A stretch of 64,000 nucleotides of DNA from Oscillatoriales cyanobacterium (lineage in GTDB: Bacteria; Cyanobacteriota; Cyanobacteriia; CACIAM-69d). The stretch's first letter is position 1, and every line of letters begins with the position of its first letter. Positions 52,073-61,280 of this stretch are shown piece after piece. The DNA lies in the NCBI GenBank assembly GCA_004292515.1, contig RDXB01000058.1, positions 43,530 through 107,529 of the forward strand. Direction: 5' to 3'. Below the pieces are notes generated by a model, which worked only from the letters and a program-made list of their open reading frames with translations, had not been told where the DNA came from and did not search any database. The translations under genes were made by a program, and so were the position numbers.

Positions 52073-53797
52073 ATGACCGATGTTCGATCGCCCCGTCATG
52101 AATCTGAGCCGGACACTGTACCGGATGCATCGATCGAGCCGGTAGCCGACCGCTCTGCCGATTTGGGGTTTCCCGGGCCCGACTGTGGCCGCCTGGGTTG
52201 GTGGTGGGGGTTAGGGGCGATCGCGATTGTGGGGGCGATCACCCGGTTCTGGCAGCTTGGCCACCTCAATACTCTGGTGTTTGATGAGGTCTATTTTGCC
52301 CAGTTTGCCCGCGATTATCTGGTGGGCAAGCCTGTGGAGGATGGGCATCCCCCCCTGAGTAAGTATTTGATTGCGATCGGAATTGCCATTTCCGAGCATT
52401 TCCAGTGGGGGCGCGACCTGACCAACGAAGCCACGGGCACGCGCCTGGCCACCGTCAGCTATCGGTGGCTGAATGCGGTGGTGGGGTCGCTGCTGCCCTT
52501 GGTGGTGGCTTGGTTGGCTTGGTTGCTGTCGGGACGGCGACGGTTGGCCCTGATTGCAGGTGGGTCGATCGCCCTGGATGGCCTGTTTTTGGTCGAATCC
52601 CGCTACGGCTTGAATAATGTCTATTTGGTGATCTTTGGGCTACTGGGCCATGCCTGTTGGTTGCAGGCGGCCCACAACCTGACGGGGCGATCGAGCTGGC
52701 GGCGGTGGGGTTGGTTGGCTTTGTCGGGGTTGTTTTTTGGCTGCACCGCCAGCGTCAAGTGGAATGGCCTGGCCTTCTTAGCCGGGGCTTGGGGTACTTG
52801 GGGGTGGTGGCGGCTGCAAGCTTGGTTGGCGGGGTTGGGGCGATCGCGGGGGTCTGCGCCCACCGAGTCACCAACTTTGCCAGCCCGCCTGGGGCAGCCT
52901 CGGGCGATCGACTTGCCCCTTGCCCACCTCCACCGCTTGAGCATCGCGCAAATGGGGGTGATGCTGGGCCTGTTGCCCCTGGTGGTCTATTGGCTGTTGT
53001 GGATTCCCCACGCCCACATGAACCCCGGCAAAAGCATCTGGGAATTTAATCAAGACCTGTTGAAGTATCACCACCGCGTGGGGGGAGACAATGCCCATCC
53101 CTACTGTTCGCGGTGGTTTACCTGGCCGCTGCTGCTGCGCCCGATCGCCTACTTCTATGCCCGCACAGCCCCCAACAGCCCGATCGACTACGCCAAACCG
53201 ATCGCCCAACTGCCCGCCAGCATCACGCCCACGGTCTACGATGTCCACGCCCTCGGCAATCCCCTGCTCTGGTGGCTGGCGGCGGCGGCCCTGGTGGTGG
53301 CTGGCGGCTGGTGGGTGCGGCAATGGTGGCAATCGATCGGCCAGCCGGCGGCCTTGGCGGGTTCCTTTGCTGAATCTCGGGAGCTGAGTACGCCAGTTGT
53401 GACGATCGGGGCGCGGCGCTGGCAGTTGCGGCTGTTGTGGGATCGGGCGATCGGCCCGCTGGAGCAGCCCTGGCGATCGCCGGCGGTTTGGTTTTTAACC
53501 TACAGCTTCATTAACTACGCCGCCAACTGGCTACCCTGGGCCAAGGTGTCGCGCTGCACCTTTCTCTATCACTACATGGGGGCATTCGTATTCTCGGTGG
53601 TGATCTTGGCTTGGGTGCTCGATCGCCTCTGGTCTGATCGACCCCATCGCCCGATCGCGGTGATTGCCCTTGGGGCGATCGGCCTCTCCTTCCTGTTTTG
53701 GTTGCCGGTGTATCTGGGCTGGCCCATTTCGACCTGGGATTGGCAACTGCGGATCTGGGGCATTGAGCAAGTGCGCTGGCTGCCCTACTGGATTTAG
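52073..53797 (+). CDS. Phospholipid carrier-dependent PMT/ArnT-type glycosyltransferase
   Basis: 574 residues from the ATG at 52073; the upstream frame overlaps the LCP gene and is rejected. It is a polytopic GT-C glycosyltransferase of family 39 type. The first extracytoplasmic loop carries the catalytic acidic pair in LVFDEVYFAQFARDYL, followed by GHPPLSKYLIAIG. Other family blocks are VESRYGLNNVYLVIFGLLGH, FFGCTASVKWNGL and the MIR-less C-terminal WAKVSRCTFLYHYMG. It should transfer a sugar from a lipid carrier to an exported acceptor. The tandem arrangement with the LCP gene fits envelope glycan assembly. Confidence 0.88.
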   Translation: MTDVRSPRHESEPDTVPDASIEPVADRSADLGFPGPDCGRLGWWWGLGAIAIVGAITRFWQLGHLNTLVFDEVYFAQFARDYLVGKPVEDGHPPLSKYLIAIGIAISEHFQWGRDLTNEATGTRLATVSYRWLNAVVGSLLPLVVAWLAWLLSGRRRLALIAGGSIALDGLFLVESRYGLNNVYLVIFGLLGHACWLQAAHNLTGRSSWRRWGWLALSGLFFGCTASVKWNGLAFLAGAWGTWGWWRLQAWLAGLGRSRGSAPTESPTLPARLGQPRAIDLPLAHLHRLSIAQMGVMLGLLPLVVYWLLWIPHAHMNPGKSIWEFNQDLLKYHHRVGGDNAHPYCSRWFTWPLLLRPIAYFYARTAPNSPIDYAKPIAQLPASITPTVYDVHALGNPLLWWLAAAALVVAGGWWVRQWWQSIGQPAALAGSFAESRELSTPVVTIGARRWQLRLLWDRAIGPLEQPWRSPAVWFLTYSFINYAANWLPWAKVSRCTFLYHYMGAFVFSVVILAWVLDRLWSDRPHRPIAVIALGAIGLSFLFWLPVYLGWPISTWDWQLRIWGIEQVRWLPYWI

Positions 53798-54136
53798 CAA
53801 GCAGTCCCGAACCGATTGCCAGGGGTTAGGTCAGCGACTGGGGGTTGATTAGTTGATTAACAGTCAGTCCTATGCCCTGGAGTCCCCTCGCCCCCAAGAT
53901 CCACAGCGCGATCGGTCAGGATTGAGGGTGACTGGGAATCGAGCAGCATCAACCCACAGCCATTCCCCGTGGCAGCCCATTGCTCAGGCGATCGGTTTAG
54001 GCTGGTGTTGCGCACGAAGCGCATCGCCCGTTCCATCGCCCGTTCCATCGCCCGCCTGGGCCCAGCGGTTCCCCGACCGCCGCTGCTACCTGTGGGCCCG
54101 TCCTGACCAGCCGGAGCCTGCATCGTTAAACCAATC
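53798..54136. other. Intergenic region upstream of the adenylate cyclase
   Basis: 339 bp. A 95-codon frame here is Pro/Ser-rich with no family resemblance and overlaps the next gene's start; not called. It contains 2.5 tandem copies of catcgcccgttc around 54022-54055. Confidence 0.5.
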
Positions 54137-56665
54137 ATGAAAGTTCCGTCGCCGTCCCTGATGATCCCCCGCCCCTTGCGCCAAATGCGGTTGCGTTGGC
54201 TGGTCGTGCCGCTTGTGTTACAGGTGGCGGGGGCCGTGGGGCTGACGGGGTGGCTATCTTTACGCAATGGTCAAAAAGCCGTCAACGACCTTGCCGATCG
54301 CCTGAGTGAAGAAATTGCCGCCAAGGTTGAACAGCATGTCCAGGGCTACTTGGGCACGTCGGAACTGTTTTTGCGGATCAATGCCAATGCTGTCAAAACC
54401 GGCAACCTCAACCTGGATGACTTTCCAGCCCTAGAGCGCTACTTTTGGCATCAGGCCAAAATCACGCCGGCCGTGTCCACGCTCTACTACGGCAATGAGC
54501 AAGGCAATTTTTTGCAAGTGGAGCATGGGGAAGATGCCACCACGGTGTCTGTTCGCACCTCCCAAACAGCCCCCAACTGGCGCATCTATGCTTTAGACGA
54601 TCGCGGTCGTCGCCAAGCCTTTTTGAGTACGCGCCCCTACGATCCCCGCCAGCGCCCCTGGTACCAAACGGCGGCCAAAAAAGGCAGCTTGGCTTGGTCT
54701 CCGATTTACGTGTTTACGGAGCCGCCCGTGCTGGGGATCACGCCCGCCATGCCCATTTACCAACAAGATTTACCCAATCCCAAAGGTGCTCTCAAGCCCG
54801 GTTTGCAAGGGGTGTTGGCGATCGACTTGCCCCTAGAACAGCTCTCCACGTTTTTGCGCAAGCTCCAGATTGGTCGCACGGGCGAGATGTTCATTGTGGA
54901 GCGATCGACCGGGGCCCTGGTGGCCACCTCCTCTGAGGAGCCATTGTTTGTCAGGGTTCCTAACCAAAAGAAGCCGCGCCGCCTGCAACCCTGGGAAAGC
55001 CAAGAGCGGCGCATCTATCAAGCGGGGCAATTTCTGCGGGAGCGCTTTGGCTCCATCCAAAATGTGCGAGTGAACTACCAAGGCACGATTCGTCCCAAGG
55101 ATAGCGATCGAATCTTCATCCATGTGTTGCCCCTCGAAAATGACTATGGGCTGGATTGGCTGACTGTGACGATCGTGCCTGAGTTGGACTTCACATCCCA
55201 AATTCAGGAGAACACGCGCACCACGATCCTGCTTTGTGCGGCGGCCTTGGGCCTGGCGGTGGTGATGGCGATTTTGACCACGCGCTGGATTGTGGATCCG
55301 GTGACACGCTTGAGTCAGGCGGCCCAGGCGATCGCCAAGGGGGACTTGAACCAATCGGCTGGCTCTAGCCCGATTGCGGAGGTCGATCGCCTGGCCGCAT
55401 CCTTTAACGAAATGGCCCGACAACTGCGCCAGGCCTTTGCCGCCTGGGAAGAGGCCAACCAGAATCTGGAGCTGAAGGTGGAGCAGCGCACGGCAGCCCT
55501 CACCCTGTCGGAAGCCAAGCTGCAAGAAAAAGAGCGCTATCTGCGGTTGATTTTGGATAGCGTTCCCCAGCATGTGTTTTGGAAAGATACGGACTTGGTG
55601 TTTCGCGGCTGCAATCGCAGTTGGGCAGAAGCGGCAGGTCTGGACTCGCCTGAGGATGTGGTTGGCCTGACGGATTTTGACTTGGTGAGTGATGTTGAGG
55701 CGGCGGAGGCCTTTCGGGAGCAAGATCGCCGCTTGATCGAGAGCGATCGCCCCGTTTGGCACGCGATCGCCCCCAGGCAAACGCCGGGCCCCGAGGGGGA
55801 AACCATTTGGCTCGATATCAGCAAAATCCCGATCCACAACGAACAAAATCAGGTGATTGGCATCCTGGGCGTGGTGGAAGATATCACCTACCGCAAGCAG
55901 GCCGAGGAAGCCCTGCGCCGGGAACAGGAAAAATCCGAGCGGCTGTTGCTGAACATTCTGCCGAGAACCGTGGCCGATCGCCTCAAGCAAAATGTCCGGC
56001 CCGATGGATCGACGGGTTCCGAGCCGATCGCCCAGCATTTTGAGGAAGTGAGCATTTTGTTTGCGGACATTGTGGGCTTCACGCCCCTGTCGTCCCAGTT
56101 GCCCCCGATCGAGCTGGTGACTTGGCTGAACCGGATCTTTTCGCAGTTTGACCAACTGGCTGAAAAGCACCGCCTGGAAAAAATCAAAACCCTGGGCGAT
56201 GCCTACATGGTGGCGGCGGGGTTGCCGTTGCCTATGGATGATCCAACGGCGGCCATGGCGGATATGGCCCTAGAAATGCAGGCGGAGATCGAACAGTTTC
56301 AGGCGGAGTTTCGCCAAGCCCTCAACCACTCGTTGGAAATTCGGATCGGCATGAATACGGGGCCTGTGGTGGCGGGCGTAATCGGCATTCGCAAGTTTAT
56401 TTACGATCTGTGGGGCGACACGGTGAATATTGCCAGCCGGATGGAGTCCCAGGGGGAAACGTCCCGTATCCAAGTGACGGAGGCGGTGTACGAACGGTTG
56501 CGCGATCGCTACGAGTTTGAGGCGCGCGGCCCGATCGAAATTAAGGGCCGCGGCCCCATGCGTACCTATTGGCTGACGGGGCGATCGCTCGTGACCACCA
56601 CAGTGGATGTGGCGGTCACAACGATCAAGCCTAATGGGGTTAAGCCCGATCTAGAGTTGCCCTAG
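54137..56665 (+). CDS. Membrane adenylate cyclase: Cache-HAMP-PAS-cyclase
   Basis: 842-residue class III nucleotidyl cyclase. First membrane helix at about 20-42; extracytoplasmic double-Cache domain (about 45-350; RPYDPRQRPWYQTAAKKGSLAWSP-type block, core RPWYQTAAKKG); second helix about 365-385 (TTILLCAAALGLAVVMAIL); HAMP (about 386-440); coiled coil; PAS (about 470-595); cyclase domain (about 635-815). In the cyclase domain the metal-binding Asp lies in ILFADIVGFTPLSS, the adenine-recognising Lys in EKIKTLGDAYM, the second metal Asp in LGDAYM, and YDLWGDTVNIASRMES holds the purine-selecting Asp and the transition-state Asn/Arg. This favours cAMP over cGMP. It probably senses a small extracellular ligand. 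Confidence 0.93.
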   Translation: MKVPSPSLMIPRPLRQMRLRWLVVPLVLQVAGAVGLTGWLSLRNGQKAVNDLADRLSEEIAAKVEQHVQGYLGTSELFLRINANAVKTGNLNLDDFPALERYFWHQAKITPAVSTLYYGNEQGNFLQVEHGEDATTVSVRTSQTAPNWRIYALDDRGRRQAFLSTRPYDPRQRPWYQTAAKKGSLAWSPIYVFTEPPVLGITPAMPIYQQDLPNPKGALKPGLQGVLAIDLPLEQLSTFLRKLQIGRTGEMFIVERSTGALVATSSEEPLFVRVPNQKKPRRLQPWESQERRIYQAGQFLRERFGSIQNVRVNYQGTIRPKDSDRIFIHVLPLENDYGLDWLTVTIVPELDFTSQIQENTRTTILLCAAALGLAVVMAILTTRWIVDPVTRLSQAAQAIAKGDLNQSAGSSPIAEVDRLAASFNEMARQLRQAFAAWEEANQNLELKVEQRTAALTLSEAKLQEKERYLRLILDSVPQHVFWKDTDLVFRGCNRSWAEAAGLDSPEDVVGLTDFDLVSDVEAAEAFREQDRRLIESDRPVWHAIAPRQTPGPEGETIWLDISKIPIHNEQNQVIGILGVVEDITYRKQAEEALRREQEKSERLLLNILPRTVADRLKQNVRPDGSTGSEPIAQHFEEVSILFADIVGFTPLSSQLPPIELVTWLNRIFSQFDQLAEKHRLEKIKTLGDAYMVAAGLPLPMDDPTAAMADMALEMQAEIEQFQAEFRQALNHSLEIRIGMNTGPVVAGVIGIRKFIYDLWGDTVNIASRMESQGETSRIQVTEAVYERLRDRYEFEARGPIEIKGRGPMRTYWLTGRSLVTTTVDVAVTTIKPNGVKPDLELP

Positions 56666-56699
56666 GGGTCGTTGGGGATTGAGTCGATCGCCACCCAAA

Positions 56700-56753
56700 A
56701 AAATCCTCCCGATCGCCCTGCTGGATTTCAGCCGCTGGATCAAGGAGGATTTT
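56700..56753. terminator. Bidirectional terminator between cyclase and EF-G-like genes
   Basis: AAAATCCTCC and GGAGGATTTT form a 10-bp stem around a 34-nt loop. The arm is followed by a T-tract on the minus strand (from AAAAAAA on plus), favouring termination of the EF-G-like gene, with a shorter T4 on plus. Confidence 0.65.
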
Positions 56754-56803
56754 GCAACGTCTACTGGATATTGGGAGATGGGGCTAGCCACCCCGCTGCC
56801 TGC

Positions 56804-58843
56804 CTAGCGATCGCTCTTGGCCAGAACGCGATCGGCCAGTTTGTCGGGCACTTCTTGTAGGTGGTCATGCTGCCAACAGAACGTCCCCACGCCCAAGGTG
56901 AGCGATCGCAGCTCCAGAATGAGGCTCTGCATTTCCGCATGGGGCAAATAGGCCTGCATCACGTCCCAACCGGGCCAGCCGTCCTTGGCTTCGTAGCCCA
57001 TCAGTTGGCCGCGCCGCCCCGTCACCAGTTGCATCACCTTGGCCGTGAACTCGCTGGGCATGGCGATTTCTACTCGGTCGATCGGCTCCAGCAACACCGA
57101 GCCGGCGGCGGGAATGCCCGCTTTCATGGCCACTTGGGCCGCCATCTTGAAGGCCTGCTCGGAGCTATCGACGGAGTGGTAGGAGCCATCGGTGAGCGTG
57201 ATTGCCACATCCACCACCGGGAAACCCAAGGGGCCGCGATCAAGTGCTTCTCGCACCCCGGACTCCACCCCGGGAATATATTGCTTGGGCACAACGCCGC
57301 CGACGATTTTTTGGTTGAAATCACAGCCTGCGCCGCGTGGTTGGGGCTGAATGTCGAGATAAACATCGCCAAACTGCCCATGGCCGCCGGTTTGGTGCTT
57401 GTAGCGACCGTGAATCCGGTTGACGGGTTTGCGGATTGTTTCCTTGTAGGGCACTTGGGGCAGGTGGGGAGCCATCGGCAGGTTGTATTTGCGCCGTAGC
57501 CGTTCGATCGCGATGTTCAGATGAATTTCGCCTTGGCCCCAGAGAATCACCTCATGGGTGTCGCCGTGCTGTTCCCAATGGACGGCGGGATCTTCTTCCA
57601 CCAACTTGCCCAGGGCGGCGGTCAGCTTCACTTCATCGCTGCGGTTTTCGGGAACGATTGCCCAGGCAAACATCGGGGCCGGCAGCTCGGCGCGGGGCAA
57701 CTCATCACGGGCGATCGAGCGATCGCCGGCCAACACATCGCCGGTCATCACCCCATCCAGCCGCGCCAGGGCCACGATGTCGCCGGCCACGGCCTGGGTC
57801 AGGCTCTTTTGTTGGTTGCCCATCAGCCGATAGATGCCACCGATCCGCACACCGCCGAGGGATACGCCATCCTCGATCGTGCCGTTCCAGACTCGGGCGA
57901 TCGACAGCTTGCCGCCCTGGTTGGCATAGAGGGTTTTCAGGACTTGGATAATTGGGCTGCGGTCATCCTCGGCGATCATATCCACACCCCGCTGCACCGC
58001 CGTCGCCTGGGGTTCCGGTGCTTCTCGCAACAGGGCATCCAGCAGCGGCCGCACGCCCAAGTGCTGTTCCGCCATGCCCACAAACACCGGCACAATTTGG
58101 TCAGCGCCTAGCTCCAACTGCAAGTCCAGCACGATTTCTTCTTCGCTGGGTTGGATGTCGTCGAGCAGCTTTTCGAGCAGGCGATCGTCATAATCCGCCA
58201 AGGTTTCCAACATTTCGTGGCGGGCGGCTTGTTCTTCGGCGCGCAGGCCTTCCGGCAGCGGAATCGGATCATCGCCTTCCGCGTCGGGGTGATAGCGATA
58301 GGCCGTCTCGCTGACCAAATCGATGTAGCCGATCGGGCTGTTGCCTTGGCGAATCGGATACTGGTGCATCACCAACGGGCGGCTGGAAACGGGCCGCAAC
58401 ACCGACAAAATTTCCGCGATCGGACTCGCCGATCGATCCATCTTGTTAATAAACAGCACGTGGGGAATTTGCCACGCATCTAAAAACTGAAACAACGGAG
58501 CCAACACGATCGCCCGATCGACCATTGGCTCGCAAACCACCACCGCCGCATCCACACCCACCAAAGCGTTGTAGGTTTCTGCGGACAACTCCACCGATCC
58601 AGGGCAATCTAACCAATTAAATTGCACGCCCTTATAGAGCGTGCTGGCGGCGTTAACTTCCACACCCATACTGCGATCGCGCGCTTCGGGGGCGCTGTCG
58701 CCCACCGTGTTGCCGTCGCGAATTCGACCTTGCCGAGTGGTGGCTCCCGAAAGAAACAGAATGCTTTCCAATAATGTCGTTTTGCCACTGGAGTAAGGAC
58801 CCACAATGGCAATATTTCTGATACGAGAAACGTCAGCATTCAT
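56804..58843 (-). CDS. Elongation factor G paralogue with altered G3 motif
   Basis: 679 residues from ATG 58843, chosen because GGAG lies at the right distance; a frame to 58915 exists. Domains follow EF-G: a GTPase with G1 GPYSSGKTT (about residues 14-22), switch I-like DRSMGVEVNAAS, G4 INKMD, then domains II-V ending in PHAEMQSLILELRSLTLGVG. The G3 motif reads DCPGSVE instead of DXPGH, so the His that activates water for GTP hydrolysis in EF-G and EF-Tu is Ser. This marks the EF-G-like paralogue group, for which ordinary translocation is doubtful. Its role could be ribosome rescue, recycling or regulation. No ribosomal genes are adjacent. Confidence 0.88.
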   Translation of the reverse strand: MNADVSRIRNIAIVGPYSSGKTTLLESILFLSGATTRQGRIRDGNTVGDSAPEARDRSMGVEVNAASTLYKGVQFNWLDCPGSVELSAETYNALVGVDAAVVVCEPMVDRAIVLAPLFQFLDAWQIPHVLFINKMDRSASPIAEILSVLRPVSSRPLVMHQYPIRQGNSPIGYIDLVSETAYRYHPDAEGDDPIPLPEGLRAEEQAARHEMLETLADYDDRLLEKLLDDIQPSEEEIVLDLQLELGADQIVPVFVGMAEQHLGVRPLLDALLREAPEPQATAVQRGVDMIAEDDRSPIIQVLKTLYANQGGKLSIARVWNGTIEDGVSLGGVRIGGIYRLMGNQQKSLTQAVAGDIVALARLDGVMTGDVLAGDRSIARDELPRAELPAPMFAWAIVPENRSDEVKLTAALGKLVEEDPAVHWEQHGDTHEVILWGQGEIHLNIAIERLRRKYNLPMAPHLPQVPYKETIRKPVNRIHGRYKHQTGGHGQFGDVYLDIQPQPRGAGCDFNQKIVGGVVPKQYIPGVESGVREALDRGPLGFPVVDVAITLTDGSYHSVDSSEQAFKMAAQVAMKAGIPAAGSVLLEPIDRVEIAMPSEFTAKVMQLVTGRRGQLMGYEAKDGWPGWDVMQAYLPHAEMQSLILELRSLTLGVGTFCWQHDHLQEVPDKLADRVLAKSDR

Positions 58844-61280
58844 AATATTGACTCCTACGGTAATAGCAAGCAATTGGGCAATGGTGGAGATGACACCCAA
58901 TCTTGCATCGGGCAATTACCCCAGCAGAAACCATTCAACCGCAAGACAAAGGCGATCGCCTTTTGCAGAGGTTGTTCGACGATCCAATCTAAATGACGCT
59001 AGATCATCACAGTTCTGGCCCCCGTGGGTGATGACTTTGCCACGGAACTGGCAATGATTTGCGAGATTCAATTGGATTTGATCGGGTTTAATCTAGGGCA
59101 ATTGAGTGATGCTGATGATTGGGGTTGATCGGGAAATCAGCAATTTTCTAAAAATAGCGACTGGCGATTTCTGGTGCAATTAACTGGTGCAGTTAACCGG
59201 TGCAATTAATCATTCATTAGATGACATGAGATGATGTTGATTGCCATGCGCCAGGTTCAGGCGAGAAAACTTGAAAAACTTGTTTGAGAGGTATAGCAGA
59301 ACCTCCGTGGATTGGAGAATTAGCGATCGCTAACTCCCCAATCTGATAAACCAACTATGATGCAATTAACGCAATCAAAGCAATCACGATCAGCAAAATC
59401 ATCAATGTGATCATGATCCAAACAGCCAAGCAACAAAATTGACAATTGAGACGACTTAGAGGGTTTAGTAAACTGGGTCAATTGAGTCAATTTATTACTC
59501 AGATTATCAACTGAGCGATCCAAGAAGCAATCGAACGAACAGCCAAATAATGCTAGAGCAATCAAACCATGCTGAATGAAATGGAAACCCAAATAATGCT
59601 AGGGCAACCAAACAATGCTGGCAATGCTGAACGGTCAGTGCCCAACGGGCAATACTGAATTGAAACCTCCAGAAATCTTGAAGTCAGAAGTGAGGGAATC
59701 AGAATTGAGAAAATAGTTGATCGATTGGTCAACAAACCACTAGCCAAGCATCAACTAAATGGGGCTGGATCGGTCAATCCAATTGCAAACAATTAACCAG
59801 AAACTCAAACTGGCACATCAAACCAGAGACTTAAACTGAAACATCAAACTGAAACATCAAACTGAAACATCAAACGCTAGCGTTTCCAGCAATGGGTCAA
59901 AACAATGGGTTAAGCGCTGGAAGTTGACTGACCGGCGGTACTCGATCTCCCTTGGTGCAAAGACGTTATGAATGGGAGATGCGATCAAGCACCATCCGAT
60001 CAACGAGAAACCAACAGTGAATGCAAGTGAATCGTGAATGCGCGTGAACGTAATGTAAGTAAACGATGCGAGTGAGGCAATCAAACAACACTAATCGTGG
60101 TCAAAAGTCATCAAAACCAATAAGCTTGTTTAGCTCCCTTGGACGAAACAACTGAACAATTGTCATGACCGATCACAACCAGTCGTCAGAAACAACAGTC
60201 AGAAACAAGCTCTGAACTCGAAGGTGAACTCGAATGCGAACTCGAAAAAAGATGAACAGTAACGATGGATGTGAATTGGGGTCAATACCCAATCCTGAGC
60301 AGACTGAATGAGCTGAAATTACACTCCAAATCGAACTAAATCCAAACGAACAAACCGATGGAATCCGAAATGAAACAATTAAGCGTCATCTAGCGTTGAG
60401 ATTGCCTAGCCAGTGCTGAAACAGTTGCGTCACCGGGATATAGCGGTCGATCGCAGTTCAACACCTAGCCGACGAACACGAGTACCAAAGACAACACCAA
60501 TCGCTATCAATACCCACTACTAGTGCGGTCTGAATTAAGCGATTCAGCTCCGCGATCGCATTCGCCAAACCATGAATGATGGTTGCTCGTGATCGTGAAT
60601 CTGAGAGTGTTGATCGATTCCTGATCGATTCCTGAATCAATTGCCGATCAGTGATGCTGATCAATTACCGATCAGTGACTGACCAATCATCAACAGGGGA
60701 TTGATGGGGCAGTGCTCAAGGTGCAAATCGTGTCGAGCAATGTTGAAACCTTGCAGCAAGTGGGTTGGTCATGAATGGGTCATGAAACCGATCTCATGCA
60801 AAATATTGGCAATCCAACATTGGCAATTCAACAATTCAGTCAGCAAATAACCAGTCGATCGATTCCGGTTGTTAGAAGGGGGAAGTCAGCGATCACACCA
60901 TCGTGTTATGCAATCAAGCCAACCTCAATCAAGAACAGTTACAGCATTGAATCGCTGCAATTGAAGACTGCTCTTTAATCCGGAGCCGATCCGATCCAGT
61001 TATTGAGAAATCCCGTTAAAAAGGTCTGATTTGATTATGCACAACTGGGGATCGATTCGGCTCATGTACTCAATGCTTGTTTAGAAACCCACAGAATTTA
61101 CTCATGAATCGCAACATTTCGTAGTCAAAGATCCAGTACCGCAATAATGATCGCTGGATTCGATCGCACTGATGGCGATCGGCTGATTAGCGATCGCCCC
61201 AATTTCGCCGTGAATTCGTGAACCCGTCCTGCCGCGATCGCCCCCATCCTGCATCCCGAGCGTCTGCCGTTGGCGTTGCC
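58844..61280. other. Gene-poor 2.4-kb stretch
   Basis: Between the EF-G-like gene and the TAXI gene. Open frames do not exceed about 90 codons (an 87-90-codon set) and none is recognisable. It is AT-rich, with only a few HIP1 sites near its two ends, and is made of short near-duplicated phrases: gaactcgaa variants at 60206-60250, ttgatcgattcctgatcgattcctg at about 60612-60636, and gccgatcagtga/accgatcagtga at 60650-60680. It may hide non-coding RNA; nothing specific was seen. Confidence 0.55.
59833..59875. repeat. 13-bp tandem repeat, 3.3 copies
   Basis: The unit aaactgaaacatc repeats three times plus four bases, inside the gene-poor stretch. Confidence 0.85.

Noticed and set aside
54833..56170. 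445-codon frame antisense to the adenylate cyclase
   Set aside because: Complement of a well-supported gene with all its motifs; the peptide has no recognisable features.
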